From NCBI GenBank assembly GCA_016191165.1, contig JACPPF010000066.1:1-41609 (forward strand): a stretch of 41,609 nt of DNA, read 5' to 3'. Below the pieces are notes generated by a model that saw only the letters and a program-made list of their open reading frames with translations, was not told the DNA's origin and searched no databases. How positions within the stretch are numbered: the stretch's first letter is position 1; the number at the start of each line of letters is the position of its first letter. Shown in pieces: positions 24,564-32,429 of this stretch. This DNA comes from Planctomycetota bacterium (GTDB lineage Bacteria; Planctomycetota; Planctomycetia; Gemmatales; Gemmataceae). A program made the position numbers and the translations under genes.

Positions 24564-24591
24564 TTGCAATGCGCGACAAGTCGCTTAGATT
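24564..24591 (+). promoter_or_regulatory. candidate promoter for the luxE-like gene
   Basis: TTGCAA (24564-24569) and TAGATT (24586-24591) are 16 bases apart, close to the sigma-70 spacing. The predicted transcript start would be at or next to the ATG at 24598, so the messenger would be leaderless; this fits the absence of a ribosome-binding site before that ATG. Pattern match only. Confidence 0.3.
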
Positions 24592-24597
24592 GAGTTG

Positions 24598-25704
24598 ATG
24601 CCTGACCCCATCGATACCTTGCTTACGGCCGATGTCTTCAGCGCCAGGATGCCGGGCGATTCGTTTACCCAATCCTGCGGCTATTGTCTAAATATCCTTG
24701 AGCAACGATTCCCTGTTTACCGCGAGTTCTTGCGTTCACGGGGCGTCGGGGATTTTCCGCCGCAACCATCGCTTGCCGACGTCCAAGGTTTGCCGGCGAT
24801 CTTCCTGCCGGAGCTGAAAACGTGCGAATTTGCGGTGCCCAAGGATGTGCCGATCGTGATGCGTTTGACCAGTTCCGGCACAACCGGGAAGCCAAGCGTC
24901 ACACCGCTGGATGAGCCGAGCATGAGACGGCGCGTGCAGGCGATGCTGGCGAGCTATCGGGCAGCGGGGATCGTCAGCGGGTCCGTCGAGGCGCTGGCGT
25001 TCCTGATCGATCCGAGTCAAACGCAGATGGCCGGTTCGGTGGTAATCGACGCGGCGTTGCGGGCCACTCCGGAGGTGCGCTCCGTTCGCTATCTCGTCCA
25101 GCAAAAAGCGTCCGGAGTTGACTTCGCGCTCAAGGAGGCGGTGGCGGCGATTCAGGAAGCCGGGACACGCGGACCGGTACTGCTCGTCGGCTACCCGGCC
25201 TTGATGGCCGCCGCGATGCACGGCCTTGCCTCGGCCGGCATCAAACGCTTGCCGTTGCCCGCGGGGAGCAAGATTCTGACCGGCGGCGGCTGGAAAAGCT
25301 TCCTTCCCGGCGTTTCGCTGGAACGCGACGACTTCCAGAAGCAGATGGCCGACTTCTTCGGACTTGCGCAGGACGCCATTCGCGACATGTTCGGCCTGAG
25401 CGAATGCCCCGCGGTATTCGTCCAGTGCAGCCACGGACACTATCACGTGCCGGCCTTCACGTGGGCGCAGGCCATCGATCCCGAGACGGGCGCGGCCGTA
25501 CCTGATGGTGAGCTCGGCCTGTTGCAACTGACAACGCCGCTCACGACCAGCTATCCGCTGCTCAAGATTCTGACGACCGACAAGGCGACCCTGATGCATG
25601 GTTGCCCGTGTGGCGTGCCAGCGCCGTACCTGGTGCCGCGCGGACGGGCCTCGGCGGCACGGTTCGAGACGTGTGCGATGAAGATGGGGCAGGCGGTGCG
25701 ATGA
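24598..25704 (+). CDS. LuxE-family acyl-protein synthetase
   Basis: A 368-residue protein of the acyl-protein synthetase (LuxE) family, part of the ANL adenylating superfamily. LuxE activates a fatty acid with ATP and hands the acyl group to the reductase LuxC. The phosphate-binding loop is 'VMRLTSSGTTGKPSVTPLD'. Later motifs are 'VLLVGYPALMAAAMHGLASA', 'ILTGGGWKSF', 'IRDMFGLSECPAVFVQCSHG' and 'GELGLLQLTTPLTTSYPLL'. The C-terminal 'HGCPCGVPAPYLVPRGRAS' looks like a cysteine motif. The ATG at 24598 is chosen over the TTG just before it. The luxC-like gene follows 43 bases later. The protein itself appears intact although its partner is broken. Confidence 0.88.
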   Translation: MPDPIDTLLTADVFSARMPGDSFTQSCGYCLNILEQRFPVYREFLRSRGVGDFPPQPSLADVQGLPAIFLPELKTCEFAVPKDVPIVMRLTSSGTTGKPSVTPLDEPSMRRRVQAMLASYRAAGIVSGSVEALAFLIDPSQTQMAGSVVIDAALRATPEVRSVRYLVQQKASGVDFALKEAVAAIQEAGTRGPVLLVGYPALMAAAMHGLASAGIKRLPLPAGSKILTGGGWKSFLPGVSLERDDFQKQMADFFGLAQDAIRDMFGLSECPAVFVQCSHGHYHVPAFTWAQAIDPETGAAVPDGELGLLQLTTPLTTSYPLLKILTTDKATLMHGCPCGVPAPYLVPRGRASAARFETCAMKMGQAVR

Positions 25705-25712
25705 ACGGTGCG

Positions 25713-25736
25713 GAGTGGCGAGTGACGAGTGACGAG
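25713..25736. repeat. heptamer tandem repeat
   Basis: The unit GAGTGRC is repeated three times plus a partial fourth (GAGTGGC, GAGTGAC, GAGTGAC, GAG) in the 43-base gap between the luxE- and luxC-like genes. It has the form of the short tandemly repeated heptamers found between genes in cyanobacteria and planctomycetes. Confidence 0.75.
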
Positions 25737-25747
25737 AAAAAACCGGC

Positions 25748-26647
25748 ATGAAAGAGATTATTCAATCCCCGGAGCAAATGCGTGCCTGTTTCGCGCGGCT
25801 GCGCACCGGCGCGGCCCGGCTGGCCGCTTTGCCGCTCGATGGGCTGCTGGGGCGATTGGCGCGCTTGAGCGAGCGCTGGCAGCCGGGGAGCGCAGCCTTT
25901 CAGCAGGCCAGTCAAATGCTTTCGGGCCTGTTCGGACCTTACACCGTTGAGGCGGCGCTAACCGGACTGGCGATGTCGTTGCACGCCCCCATCCTGCGCG
26001 CCGAATTGGCACACGAACTCGGGCGGGCGGACCTTCTTGACACCTGGCAAGCCGACGAGCACGGCATCGGCTGGGCCCGCGGCTATCCGCTCGGCGTCGT
26101 TGCCCAGGTGCTGGCCGGCAATGTGTTCCTCGGCGGCGTCATCGCCCTGGCACAGGCATTGCTCACGCGCAACGCGGTTTTGCTCAAGCTCAGCAGTGAG
26201 GACAGCGGCTTCACCGAGTTGTTCACGCAAACCTTGCTCGAGGCTGACCATGACGGCCTGCTGCGCGACGCCGTTGCCGTCTGCTCATGGTCCAGCGCGC
26301 AGGACGATGCCAACCAGGTTCTGCGCGACGAGGGGGATGCCATCGTCGTCTGGGGTGGGGAGGCAGCCATCAGCGCGTATCCCGCGGACCGTTGCCGGGG
26401 ACGGGTCATTCACTACGGGCCACGCCTCGGAATCGGCTTCGTTCTGGCCGGCGTCGATCTTGCAGAGACGGCCCGCAATTTGGCATGGGATGTGGCTTTA
26501 TGGGAACAGCGAGCGTGCAGCTCGCCTCGGTTGTTGTTCGTGGAGGATACTGCCGAACTGCCGCGCCGGGTTGCCGACGAGTTGAGCAAGTCCCTCAGGG
26601 CTGTGCGCGACCGGTTGCCAGCGCGGCCGTTGACGCTGGATGATTAG
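25748..26647 (+). CDS. LuxC-family acyl-CoA reductase, prematurely stopped
   Basis: A 299-residue frame covering roughly the first two thirds of a LuxC-type acyl-CoA reductase, which reduces an enzyme-bound acyl group to an aldehyde with NADPH. Visible motifs are 'GYPLGVVAQVLAGNVFLGGV', 'VVWGGEAAISAYP', 'RVIHYGPRLGIGFVLAGVDL' and 'LWEQRACSSPRLLFVE', where Cys257 is the expected acyl-carrying cysteine. The frame ends at TAG (26645-26647), but the same frame continues beyond it with clear LuxC sequence, so this is a nonsense-interrupted gene rather than a natural end. It follows the luxE-like gene by 43 bases, as in fatty-acid-reductase operons. Possible explanations are a real mutation or a sequencing error. 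Confidence 0.82.
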   Translation: MKEIIQSPEQMRACFARLRTGAARLAALPLDGLLGRLARLSERWQPGSAAFQQASQMLSGLFGPYTVEAALTGLAMSLHAPILRAELAHELGRADLLDTWQADEHGIGWARGYPLGVVAQVLAGNVFLGGVIALAQALLTRNAVLLKLSSEDSGFTELFTQTLLEADHDGLLRDAVAVCSWSSAQDDANQVLRDEGDAIVVWGGEAAISAYPADRCRGRVIHYGPRLGIGFVLAGVDLAETARNLAWDVALWEQRACSSPRLLFVEDTAELPRRVADELSKSLRAVRDRLPARPLTLDD

Positions 26648-27016
26648 GCGGAGGTGCTGGCGATCCGTGAACTGGGGTACTGGAGGGATCATGCGAGCCT
26701 ATTCGCTTCAGCCGGTTCGATGGATCACACGATTCTGCTGACTGACGACGCGCCGGCCGATGTGCCCCTCGGCTATCGCACGATCTGCGTGATTCCGATT
26801 CGCGCTCTGGATGCCCTTCGTGAACTCCTGGCGCCCTTCCGTGCGGGCCTTCAGACGGGCGTGTTGGCCGCGCCGGCGGACCGCTGGCCGATGGCAGTCG
26901 ATATGCTGGCGCGAGCGGGTTTGACGCAAATCGCCGCCGCGGGATCAGCCGCCGCGCGGTTCCTTGGATTGCCTCATGAGGGGGAAAACGCCCTGCGTCG
27001 CCTGGTGCGGTTGGCC
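26648..27016 (+). pseudogene. C-terminal part of the broken luxC-like gene
   Basis: This is the in-frame continuation of the luxC-like gene after the TAG. It reads 'AEVLAIRELGYWRDHASLF', 'VPLGYRTICVIPIRALDAL', 'LQTGVLAAPADRWPMAVDML' and 'LPHEGENALRRLVRLA', which follows the usual LuxC order up to a few residues short of the natural end. After about 27016 the homology stops and the frame runs on into DNA that is antisense to the DUF1549/DUF1553 gene. The last 70 bases overlap the 3' end of that gene. An independent start at 26654 is formally possible but lacks a ribosome-binding site. Confidence 0.75.
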
Positions 27017-29245
27017 GTTGGTGATCAGCTTGGCGAGATTCGGATAGCCCATGAGGTGCAGGTAGTTCGTATGATCGGCGCCGCGGCAACGGTCCATCGG
27101 CTCCTTTCGGCCGAAGAGGCGCACCATCGCTTCCTCGCGTTCCTTCCAGAAATCGTTCTCATTCACGTAGGCACTCAGCGATTGCAGGTCCACGACCTCG
27201 ATCGCACGGGTGCCGGCCGGGGCGTTCTCCAGTTTCAAGGCGCCGCCGGTGGCGTCGTTAATCATGTCGAGTTCGACGCGGCCGGAAACGCGCATCGGCT
27301 CTCGGCTCGCAAAAAGCGCAGGGTCGACGCGCGGTGAAGTGAATGGATCAAACGCTAGTTGATACGTGCGCGAGTTCAAGATAGTGCGTTCGAGCCGGCG
27401 CAAATCAAAGCCGCCGGCAATGAAATCCTTCGCCAGCAGGTCGAGCAACACAGGATGGCTGGGGGGATTGGCGTCGGAGAAGCTGTCGAACGGTTCGACC
27501 AGGCCGCGGCCGAAATAGTAGGCCCAGGTGCGGTTGACGATATTGCGGGCGAAGAACGGATTCTCGCGGGCCACGAGCCAGCGCACGAAATCGTGGCGTG
27601 GGTCGACGGATTTGGCGAGGTCCAGCCCGCTCGTGATCGGCGCCGGCCCTCGCGTCAGATTCGCGATTCGATCACCGAGGTGGATTTCCTTGAGCGCTAC
27701 CTGCCAAAGATCCAGTTGATGGCGATCACGAATTGCTTGAGCCGATTCCGGCGTGAGGCCCTTCACGCCGAGTTCGGCCTCCAGTTCTTTCTGGCGGCGA
27801 CTGCGCTCCGCTCTCGCCAACGCGGCGGTTTCAGGATGGTTGCCGTGGCGAACTTGTCGGAAAATGTCCGTGAACGCTTGATGATCCGCCGGCGTCCACG
27901 GCCCCAGAGGATGCTTGTGACAGCGGGCGCAGTCCACGCGAATGCCGAGAAAGGCGCTAGCGATGCGCTCCGCCGGATCGTGATAATTGTCGAATGAGCG
28001 CCAGAACAGATCGAGCGTGCGGCGTTTCGCATAGTCGCTGCCCAAACCGTGTCTCCCTCGCTTGACCAGGTTCTGAGCATCGCGAATCCAGGCGTCCGGC
28101 GATTTTCCCTCTCGCGTGTCCGCACCGATGATGCCCTCGACCACTTGATCGAACGGCACATTCTTGTCGAAGCGCTGCCGCAGCCAGTCGAACCAAAGCT
28201 GTCGCCAGCCGCGCAGCCGATAGTGGAAGGGCGCCTCGCCGTCGGTCGAATTACCGGTCCACATCAACCACTTGTTGGCCCAGATTGCCGAATGACGTGG
28301 ATGCGCCAGCAGCTCATCGATCTTGCGGGCACGCTTGTCCGGCGTCTTGCTGGCGCCGAAACTTCGTAGCTCCTCTGGCGTCGGCAGCGAGCCGATGACA
28401 TCGACGTAGACGCGGCGCAGGAATTCGGTGTCGCTGGTCAGATCGGCGGGCACGAGGTTCAGCTCGCGCAACAGGGCGAAGATGTGCAGATCGATGTAGT
28501 TCACCTCCGGAATCTTCGGATAATCCGCGCGCGGCGGATAAGCAACGGCGATCGGCACAGGTGTGACGTTGCCGCGATAGACCACGAGAACGGTGTCGAG
28601 GCCACGACCCACGCTCGTCACCTCGCCTTGCTTGTTGACGCGGATTACTTTTTCTCCAGGATGACGGAAGTCGCAGAAGGAGGTCATGTCGTGCCGGGAC
28701 CCATCCGCGAAACGGACGAAGACCTTCAGAGCACGTGATTCGTCTGGACCGGGGAAAACGATTCGCGCCGGCTCAACTTCGATGCGGACGATCTTGCCGC
28801 TCCCCGGTTGCCAGGGCGCGCCGGCCGCGATCCACTGGCGCAGGACTTCGTATTCCCACGAACCGAGATCGAGTCGCTTTCCGCCCGCGTGCCCAGTTCC
28901 TGCGAGTGGACGCTGCAACAGCAAGCTCTGCTCCGGTGCGGAAAAGTTAAGCAACCGACCACGCGAAGTGCGCGTCAGGACTTTGTGGTCGCGTTCGGGA
29001 GATTCGGCAATCAGACTGAGGACGAAGCTCCCCTTTCCGCGCGAGGAGCCATGACAGCCGCCGGCGTTGCAGCCCTGGCGATCCAGCAGCGCGTGAACGT
29101 GGCGTTCAAAGTCGATCGCGGCGAGAACCTGGCCGTTCGGCAGGCGGGCCGGTTGCGCCGGAAGCGGCGCCGTGAAAACGAGCACGCTGAGGCCGGCAAG
29201 GACAACAACCAGGTAACGGGACATCGCAGATGGCGATGTAGCCAT
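26945..29245 (-). CDS. DUF1549/DUF1553 protein, truncated C-terminus
   Basis: A 766-residue exported protein. The ATG at 29245 has GGAGG 8 bases upstream. A signal peptide occupies the first 30 residues. 'LLDRQGCNAGGCHG' is the degenerate haem-like motif found in this family. Then come a bacterial Ig-like stretch ('VFVRFADGSRHDMTSFCDF', 'VTSVGRGLDTVLVVYRG'), DUF1549 ('FLRRVYVDVIGSLPTPEELR', 'VDCARCHKHPLGPWTPADH' with CxxCH) and DUF1553 ('RWLVARENPFFARNIVNRTW', 'RRLERTILNSRTYQL'). The paralogue at 37691-40189 continues about 75 residues further; here homology ends near 'NLAKLITNG' and the last 22 residues are antisense of luxC. Minus-strand neighbours upstream are a propeller and an LRR gene. 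Confidence 0.88.
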   Translation of the reverse strand: MATSPSAMSRYLVVVLAGLSVLVFTAPLPAQPARLPNGQVLAAIDFERHVHALLDRQGCNAGGCHGSSRGKGSFVLSLIAESPERDHKVLTRTSRGRLLNFSAPEQSLLLQRPLAGTGHAGGKRLDLGSWEYEVLRQWIAAGAPWQPGSGKIVRIEVEPARIVFPGPDESRALKVFVRFADGSRHDMTSFCDFRHPGEKVIRVNKQGEVTSVGRGLDTVLVVYRGNVTPVPIAVAYPPRADYPKIPEVNYIDLHIFALLRELNLVPADLTSDTEFLRRVYVDVIGSLPTPEELRSFGASKTPDKRARKIDELLAHPRHSAIWANKWLMWTGNSTDGEAPFHYRLRGWRQLWFDWLRQRFDKNVPFDQVVEGIIGADTREGKSPDAWIRDAQNLVKRGRHGLGSDYAKRRTLDLFWRSFDNYHDPAERIASAFLGIRVDCARCHKHPLGPWTPADHQAFTDIFRQVRHGNHPETAALARAERSRRQKELEAELGVKGLTPESAQAIRDRHQLDLWQVALKEIHLGDRIANLTRGPAPITSGLDLAKSVDPRHDFVRWLVARENPFFARNIVNRTWAYYFGRGLVEPFDSFSDANPPSHPVLLDLLAKDFIAGGFDLRRLERTILNSRTYQLAFDPFTSPRVDPALFASREPMRVSGRVELDMINDATGGALKLENAPAGTRAIEVVDLQSLSAYVNENDFWKEREEAMVRLFGRKEPMDRCRGADHTNYLHLMGYPNLAKLITNGQPHQATQGVFPLMRQSKEPRGG

Positions 29246-29332
29246 TTTCGCGTCCTCCAACTGATTCCCAATCACTCGCAGGGTACCCCAATTAGGCCGG
29301 GATTTGTAATTCGATAAATTCGATATTCGTAA

Positions 29333-30958
29333 TCACGGTTGCAAACGCTTAAACACGATCAAACAGCTCGCAATCCACAACCCGACAGGGAGTCCCACAA
29401 CCCACCGCAGCGGCGGCCGGCCCGGCACATCCCAAATGGCAACGTGATCTTGGTGGAATGTCACAAGCGTGCTGCCATCATCGCTGAGCAAAGGCGCCTC
29501 GGTGTGTCTGGTGTATTCCAAATGCACCAGTTCCTGGGCGGTCTCCATGTCGAAAACGGTGACCAGATCCCAGTCCCGATGTTCCGCGGGCAGAGGGCGC
29601 AGGCGCACCCATGCCAGCGCTTCATCGATCCAGTTCGGCTTGCTCCTCGTATTGCCTATTTCCCGGTAAACGAGGCGCCGCTTGTCGGGAGTGACATCAT
29701 GATTGGTCGTAGCGCCGGCTGCAGCCTCCGGCGCACGCGCGTCAGCGCGAACTCGGCCTGTCGTGGGATCGAGGAACCGGATACGGTTTTCCGCGTAGAC
29801 CGCCAGCGCGTTGCCGCTCGGGCTGAAGGTTGGATGCGTGCTCATGGAGTCGCGATACCAGATTTGTTCCCAGGCGATACCCTTGCGATTCAAGTCAAAA
29901 AGCGCGAGCTTTACGCGCTCCTCCTGGTTCTTCCAGCGCTTGCCGGTCCAAACTCCTCCCGTCATGAACATCGTGGAGATGGCGAAATGCGACCCGTCGG
30001 GCGTCCAGGCGCCGCCATAGACCGTGCCCAAATCAGGCGACTCGGCAATTCGTTGGCCGTTTTGCACATTCCAGAACTCGACGATCCCCGGTTGCTCGCC
30101 GCCGCCATCCCACGTCGCGAGCCACTTGCTGTCAGCGGAAAAAGCGTTGCCACTGAATCGATGCCAACCCGTCTTGGCGGCGAGTTTGGCACGCGGCGTT
30201 TTTCTGGGCGGATCAAAATCCCAAAGGTTGAAGATATGGAAATACCTATCATCGGTTTCAAGGTAACTTGCTTGAGCTGTCAGAAGCGATTTGCCATCGG
30301 GACTGATGCTCACGAACATGTTGTCTGGATCCAGAACGACTTCCCGCCGGCGCGTGCGCGTATTCCAAAACCCAACGCTTGACGTCTTCTTGTCGCTGGC
30401 CGGGTAAGCGAGATAGGCCCCGCCCGCGGTGAATCCCCAGAAAGGATCCTGATTATCTTCTTCGCCGCTCAAGCGATCCAGCAACCGGCCGCTGGCGGTC
30501 TCAATCAACACGATGTCGCCGCCCCTGTCTTGAACGGCCAGGATTTCGCTGTCCAGCGAGAACAGGAAACGATTTGCCCCAAGCCATGGCGCCGGCAGAA
30601 CCACGGCCCAGGTACGTCCGGTTTGGAAATCGCCGAAGAACAGCTTCATCGGCTCAGATTCCCAAACCATGAGCTTGTTGTCAGCAGAGAATCGCGGCCA
30701 ACCTGTCGCGAAATGGACACCCTCAGGTAACGCGAAGAGTCCGTTGCCGCTGTGCGTATCCCAAAGCCACGGCGAGTCCGGAAGAGCGAGTCTCCCGCCG
30801 TCCGGGGACAGCCAACCCCACGGGTGTTTGCCGACGAAGGTGACGCGTGGCTCATGCGGGAACACGTTCCAGAGCAAAACTGTAATGGCCCCCATGACCA
30901 GCGCCAGCACCAACCACGCAAGGATCTTCCGCCTGCTTGTTAGTGATTTGTGTGGCAT
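29333..30958 (-). CDS. membrane-anchored WD40-like beta-propeller protein
   Basis: A 541-residue protein. The start at 30958 is supported by GGGGGA about 6 bases upstream. Residues about 12-33 ('ILAWLVLALVMGAITVLLW') form a membrane segment, and a second one lies at the C-terminus ('LRWVVGLPVGLWIASCLIVF'). Between them are propeller-like repeats such as 'GWLSPDGGRLALPDSPWLWD', 'FVSISPDGKSLLTAQ', 'NAFSADSKWLATWDGG', 'GGAWTPDGSHFAIST' and 'PTFSPSGNALAVYAENRIRF', each with the S-P-D-G turn of WD40-type blades. Topology with both ends in the membrane is unusual. It sits between the LRR gene (50 bases upstream) and the truncated DUF1549 gene (87 bases downstream), all on the minus strand. Confidence 0.82.
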   Translation of the reverse strand: MPHKSLTSRRKILAWLVLALVMGAITVLLWNVFPHEPRVTFVGKHPWGWLSPDGGRLALPDSPWLWDTHSGNGLFALPEGVHFATGWPRFSADNKLMVWESEPMKLFFGDFQTGRTWAVVLPAPWLGANRFLFSLDSEILAVQDRGGDIVLIETASGRLLDRLSGEEDNQDPFWGFTAGGAYLAYPASDKKTSSVGFWNTRTRRREVVLDPDNMFVSISPDGKSLLTAQASYLETDDRYFHIFNLWDFDPPRKTPRAKLAAKTGWHRFSGNAFSADSKWLATWDGGGEQPGIVEFWNVQNGQRIAESPDLGTVYGGAWTPDGSHFAISTMFMTGGVWTGKRWKNQEERVKLALFDLNRKGIAWEQIWYRDSMSTHPTFSPSGNALAVYAENRIRFLDPTTGRVRADARAPEAAAGATTNHDVTPDKRRLVYREIGNTRSKPNWIDEALAWVRLRPLPAEHRDWDLVTVFDMETAQELVHLEYTRHTEAPLLSDDGSTLVTFHQDHVAIWDVPGRPPLRWVVGLPVGLWIASCLIVFKRLQP

Positions 30959-31007
30959 CGTGTTCCCCCAGTCGAGAAAATAGAGACGATCGGCGTCGGC
31001 CGCACAT

Positions 31008-32219
31008 CTATCTATATCTTTTAGGTAGATGGTAATTGGCAAACGGTGGATTCGGGCGTGCGATGAGGCACTCCGGAAGCGAATCTTGGCCGAGGGCCGT
31101 CCATTGTTCAGGGCTGATACGGGCTTTTCCCGTTGTATAGAGCACCCGCAGAGCTTTCATGCTTGCCAGCGTCGGCAGCGAGGCTGCCGTGATTCGATCG
31201 CTGTCAAGCTCTAGCCATTGAAGCTTTGACAACCGAGCGAGGTGCGTTAGATCCTCGTCGGTGATGGCCACGGTTTGCAATACGAGTTTTTCCAGGTGCT
31301 TTCGTTGTGCCAGCGAGCGTATCGTCTCGCTTGACATGGGCCGATTCACCTGAAGTGAGCGCAGCTCAGCCAAGCCTTCGAGGGCAATCGGCTCTTTTGA
31401 CACCATCGTGAGGCGGAGGTGTTCGAGTTTCTGGCATTTGCCCAGCGCACGCACGCTTTCCTCATTCATCGGCACGAAAACGATTTCCAGAGCGCGCAGC
31501 TCGGTGAGATTTCCAAGCACTGTCAGCCCGCCAGGAGTTGTCGATTTCAAGTAGAGCAGACTCAACTCGCGCAGCTGCGAGAACTTGGCGATTTGCGCAA
31601 GGCCTGCATCGGTGAGTTTGCCGCTCTTCATCAGGCTCAGGTTTCTGAGTTGCTTGAGGTTGCCGAGATGCGCGACCCCTTTGTCCGTGACCGGCGACGT
31701 ATCCTGTGACAGGTGAAGTTCCTGAAGTTGCACCAGTTTGCCGCAATGCTCGAGGACGCGATCCGTTACCAGACCGTGTTCCCGAACGGAGAGGCTCGTC
31801 AAATACGACAACTTGGCAAGAGTCTCGAATGCGTCGGCGCGGATCGCGTTGCCGTTCAGGTTGAGCCTGCGTAGTTTCTTCAGGCCGACAAGGTGTCGAA
31901 GGCCATCGCCGGTGAACGCATTTCCTTCGAGATCAAGCTCCTCCAGCGCATCGAGTTTCCCGATCGATTCGAGAACGCGATCGGTAAAACCGAAACCGAT
32001 GGCGTGAAGGGTTCGCAGCTTTGGCACCTGGGAAAGCAGTTGCTGGAATGTTGCGTCCCCGAGTTGATGGGGGCCGAAGCGAAGAGGGCCCCGAAGGAAG
32101 AGTTGCTCCGGCGTATTGGGCAACCCCTTGAGATTGGCCGACTCCGGTATTGACACCTGGGCGTGCGTCGAGCTTGCCACGAAAGCGAGGGTGACGACAG
32201 CGAATAGGTAACCGCGCAT
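31008..32219 (-). CDS. secreted leucine-rich-repeat protein
   Basis: A 403-residue protein. The ATG at 32219 opens a signal peptide ('MRGYLFAVVTLAFVASSTHA'). From about residue 60 there are roughly a dozen leucine-rich repeats of the 23-26-residue type common in planctomycetes, e.g. 'LDALEELDLEGNAFTGDGLR', 'LKKLRRLNLNGNAI', 'LVQLQELHLSQDTSPVTDKG', 'LKQLRNLSLMKSGKLTDAGL' and 'LSKLQWLELDSDRIT'. These form a curved solenoid for protein-protein contact. There is no further domain. It is divergent from the sigma-WD40 gene across 210 bases and leads a minus-strand group with the membrane propeller and the DUF1549 gene. Confidence 0.88.
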   Translation of the reverse strand: MRGYLFAVVTLAFVASSTHAQVSIPESANLKGLPNTPEQLFLRGPLRFGPHQLGDATFQQLLSQVPKLRTLHAIGFGFTDRVLESIGKLDALEELDLEGNAFTGDGLRHLVGLKKLRRLNLNGNAIRADAFETLAKLSYLTSLSVREHGLVTDRVLEHCGKLVQLQELHLSQDTSPVTDKGVAHLGNLKQLRNLSLMKSGKLTDAGLAQIAKFSQLRELSLLYLKSTTPGGLTVLGNLTELRALEIVFVPMNEESVRALGKCQKLEHLRLTMVSKEPIALEGLAELRSLQVNRPMSSETIRSLAQRKHLEKLVLQTVAITDEDLTHLARLSKLQWLELDSDRITAASLPTLASMKALRVLYTTGKARISPEQWTALGQDSLPECLIARPNPPFANYHLPKRYR

Positions 32220-32429
32220 TGCAGGGATCCTCAGGTGGGGGACGGCGCGGGTTCGTTGATCGTATCGTTGGTCCGAAGCCAGACAATTAACAATAGTACC
32301 CTGAGGCACGCTCTATAGTCTGCGCCCTTCGGAAAAAGTTGCCACGATTTTCTTGCTATCCCACAGACTTTTCGGGCCCGGTCCGGGTACTATGGAGCTG
32401 ATTGATCCCCACCGGACGCGAGTTTCTCC

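Noticed and set aside
26645-26647. TAG as a pyrrolysine codon in luxC
   Set aside because: LuxC proteins have no known pyrrolysine, no pylT/pylS genes are in the window, and the site is not catalytic.
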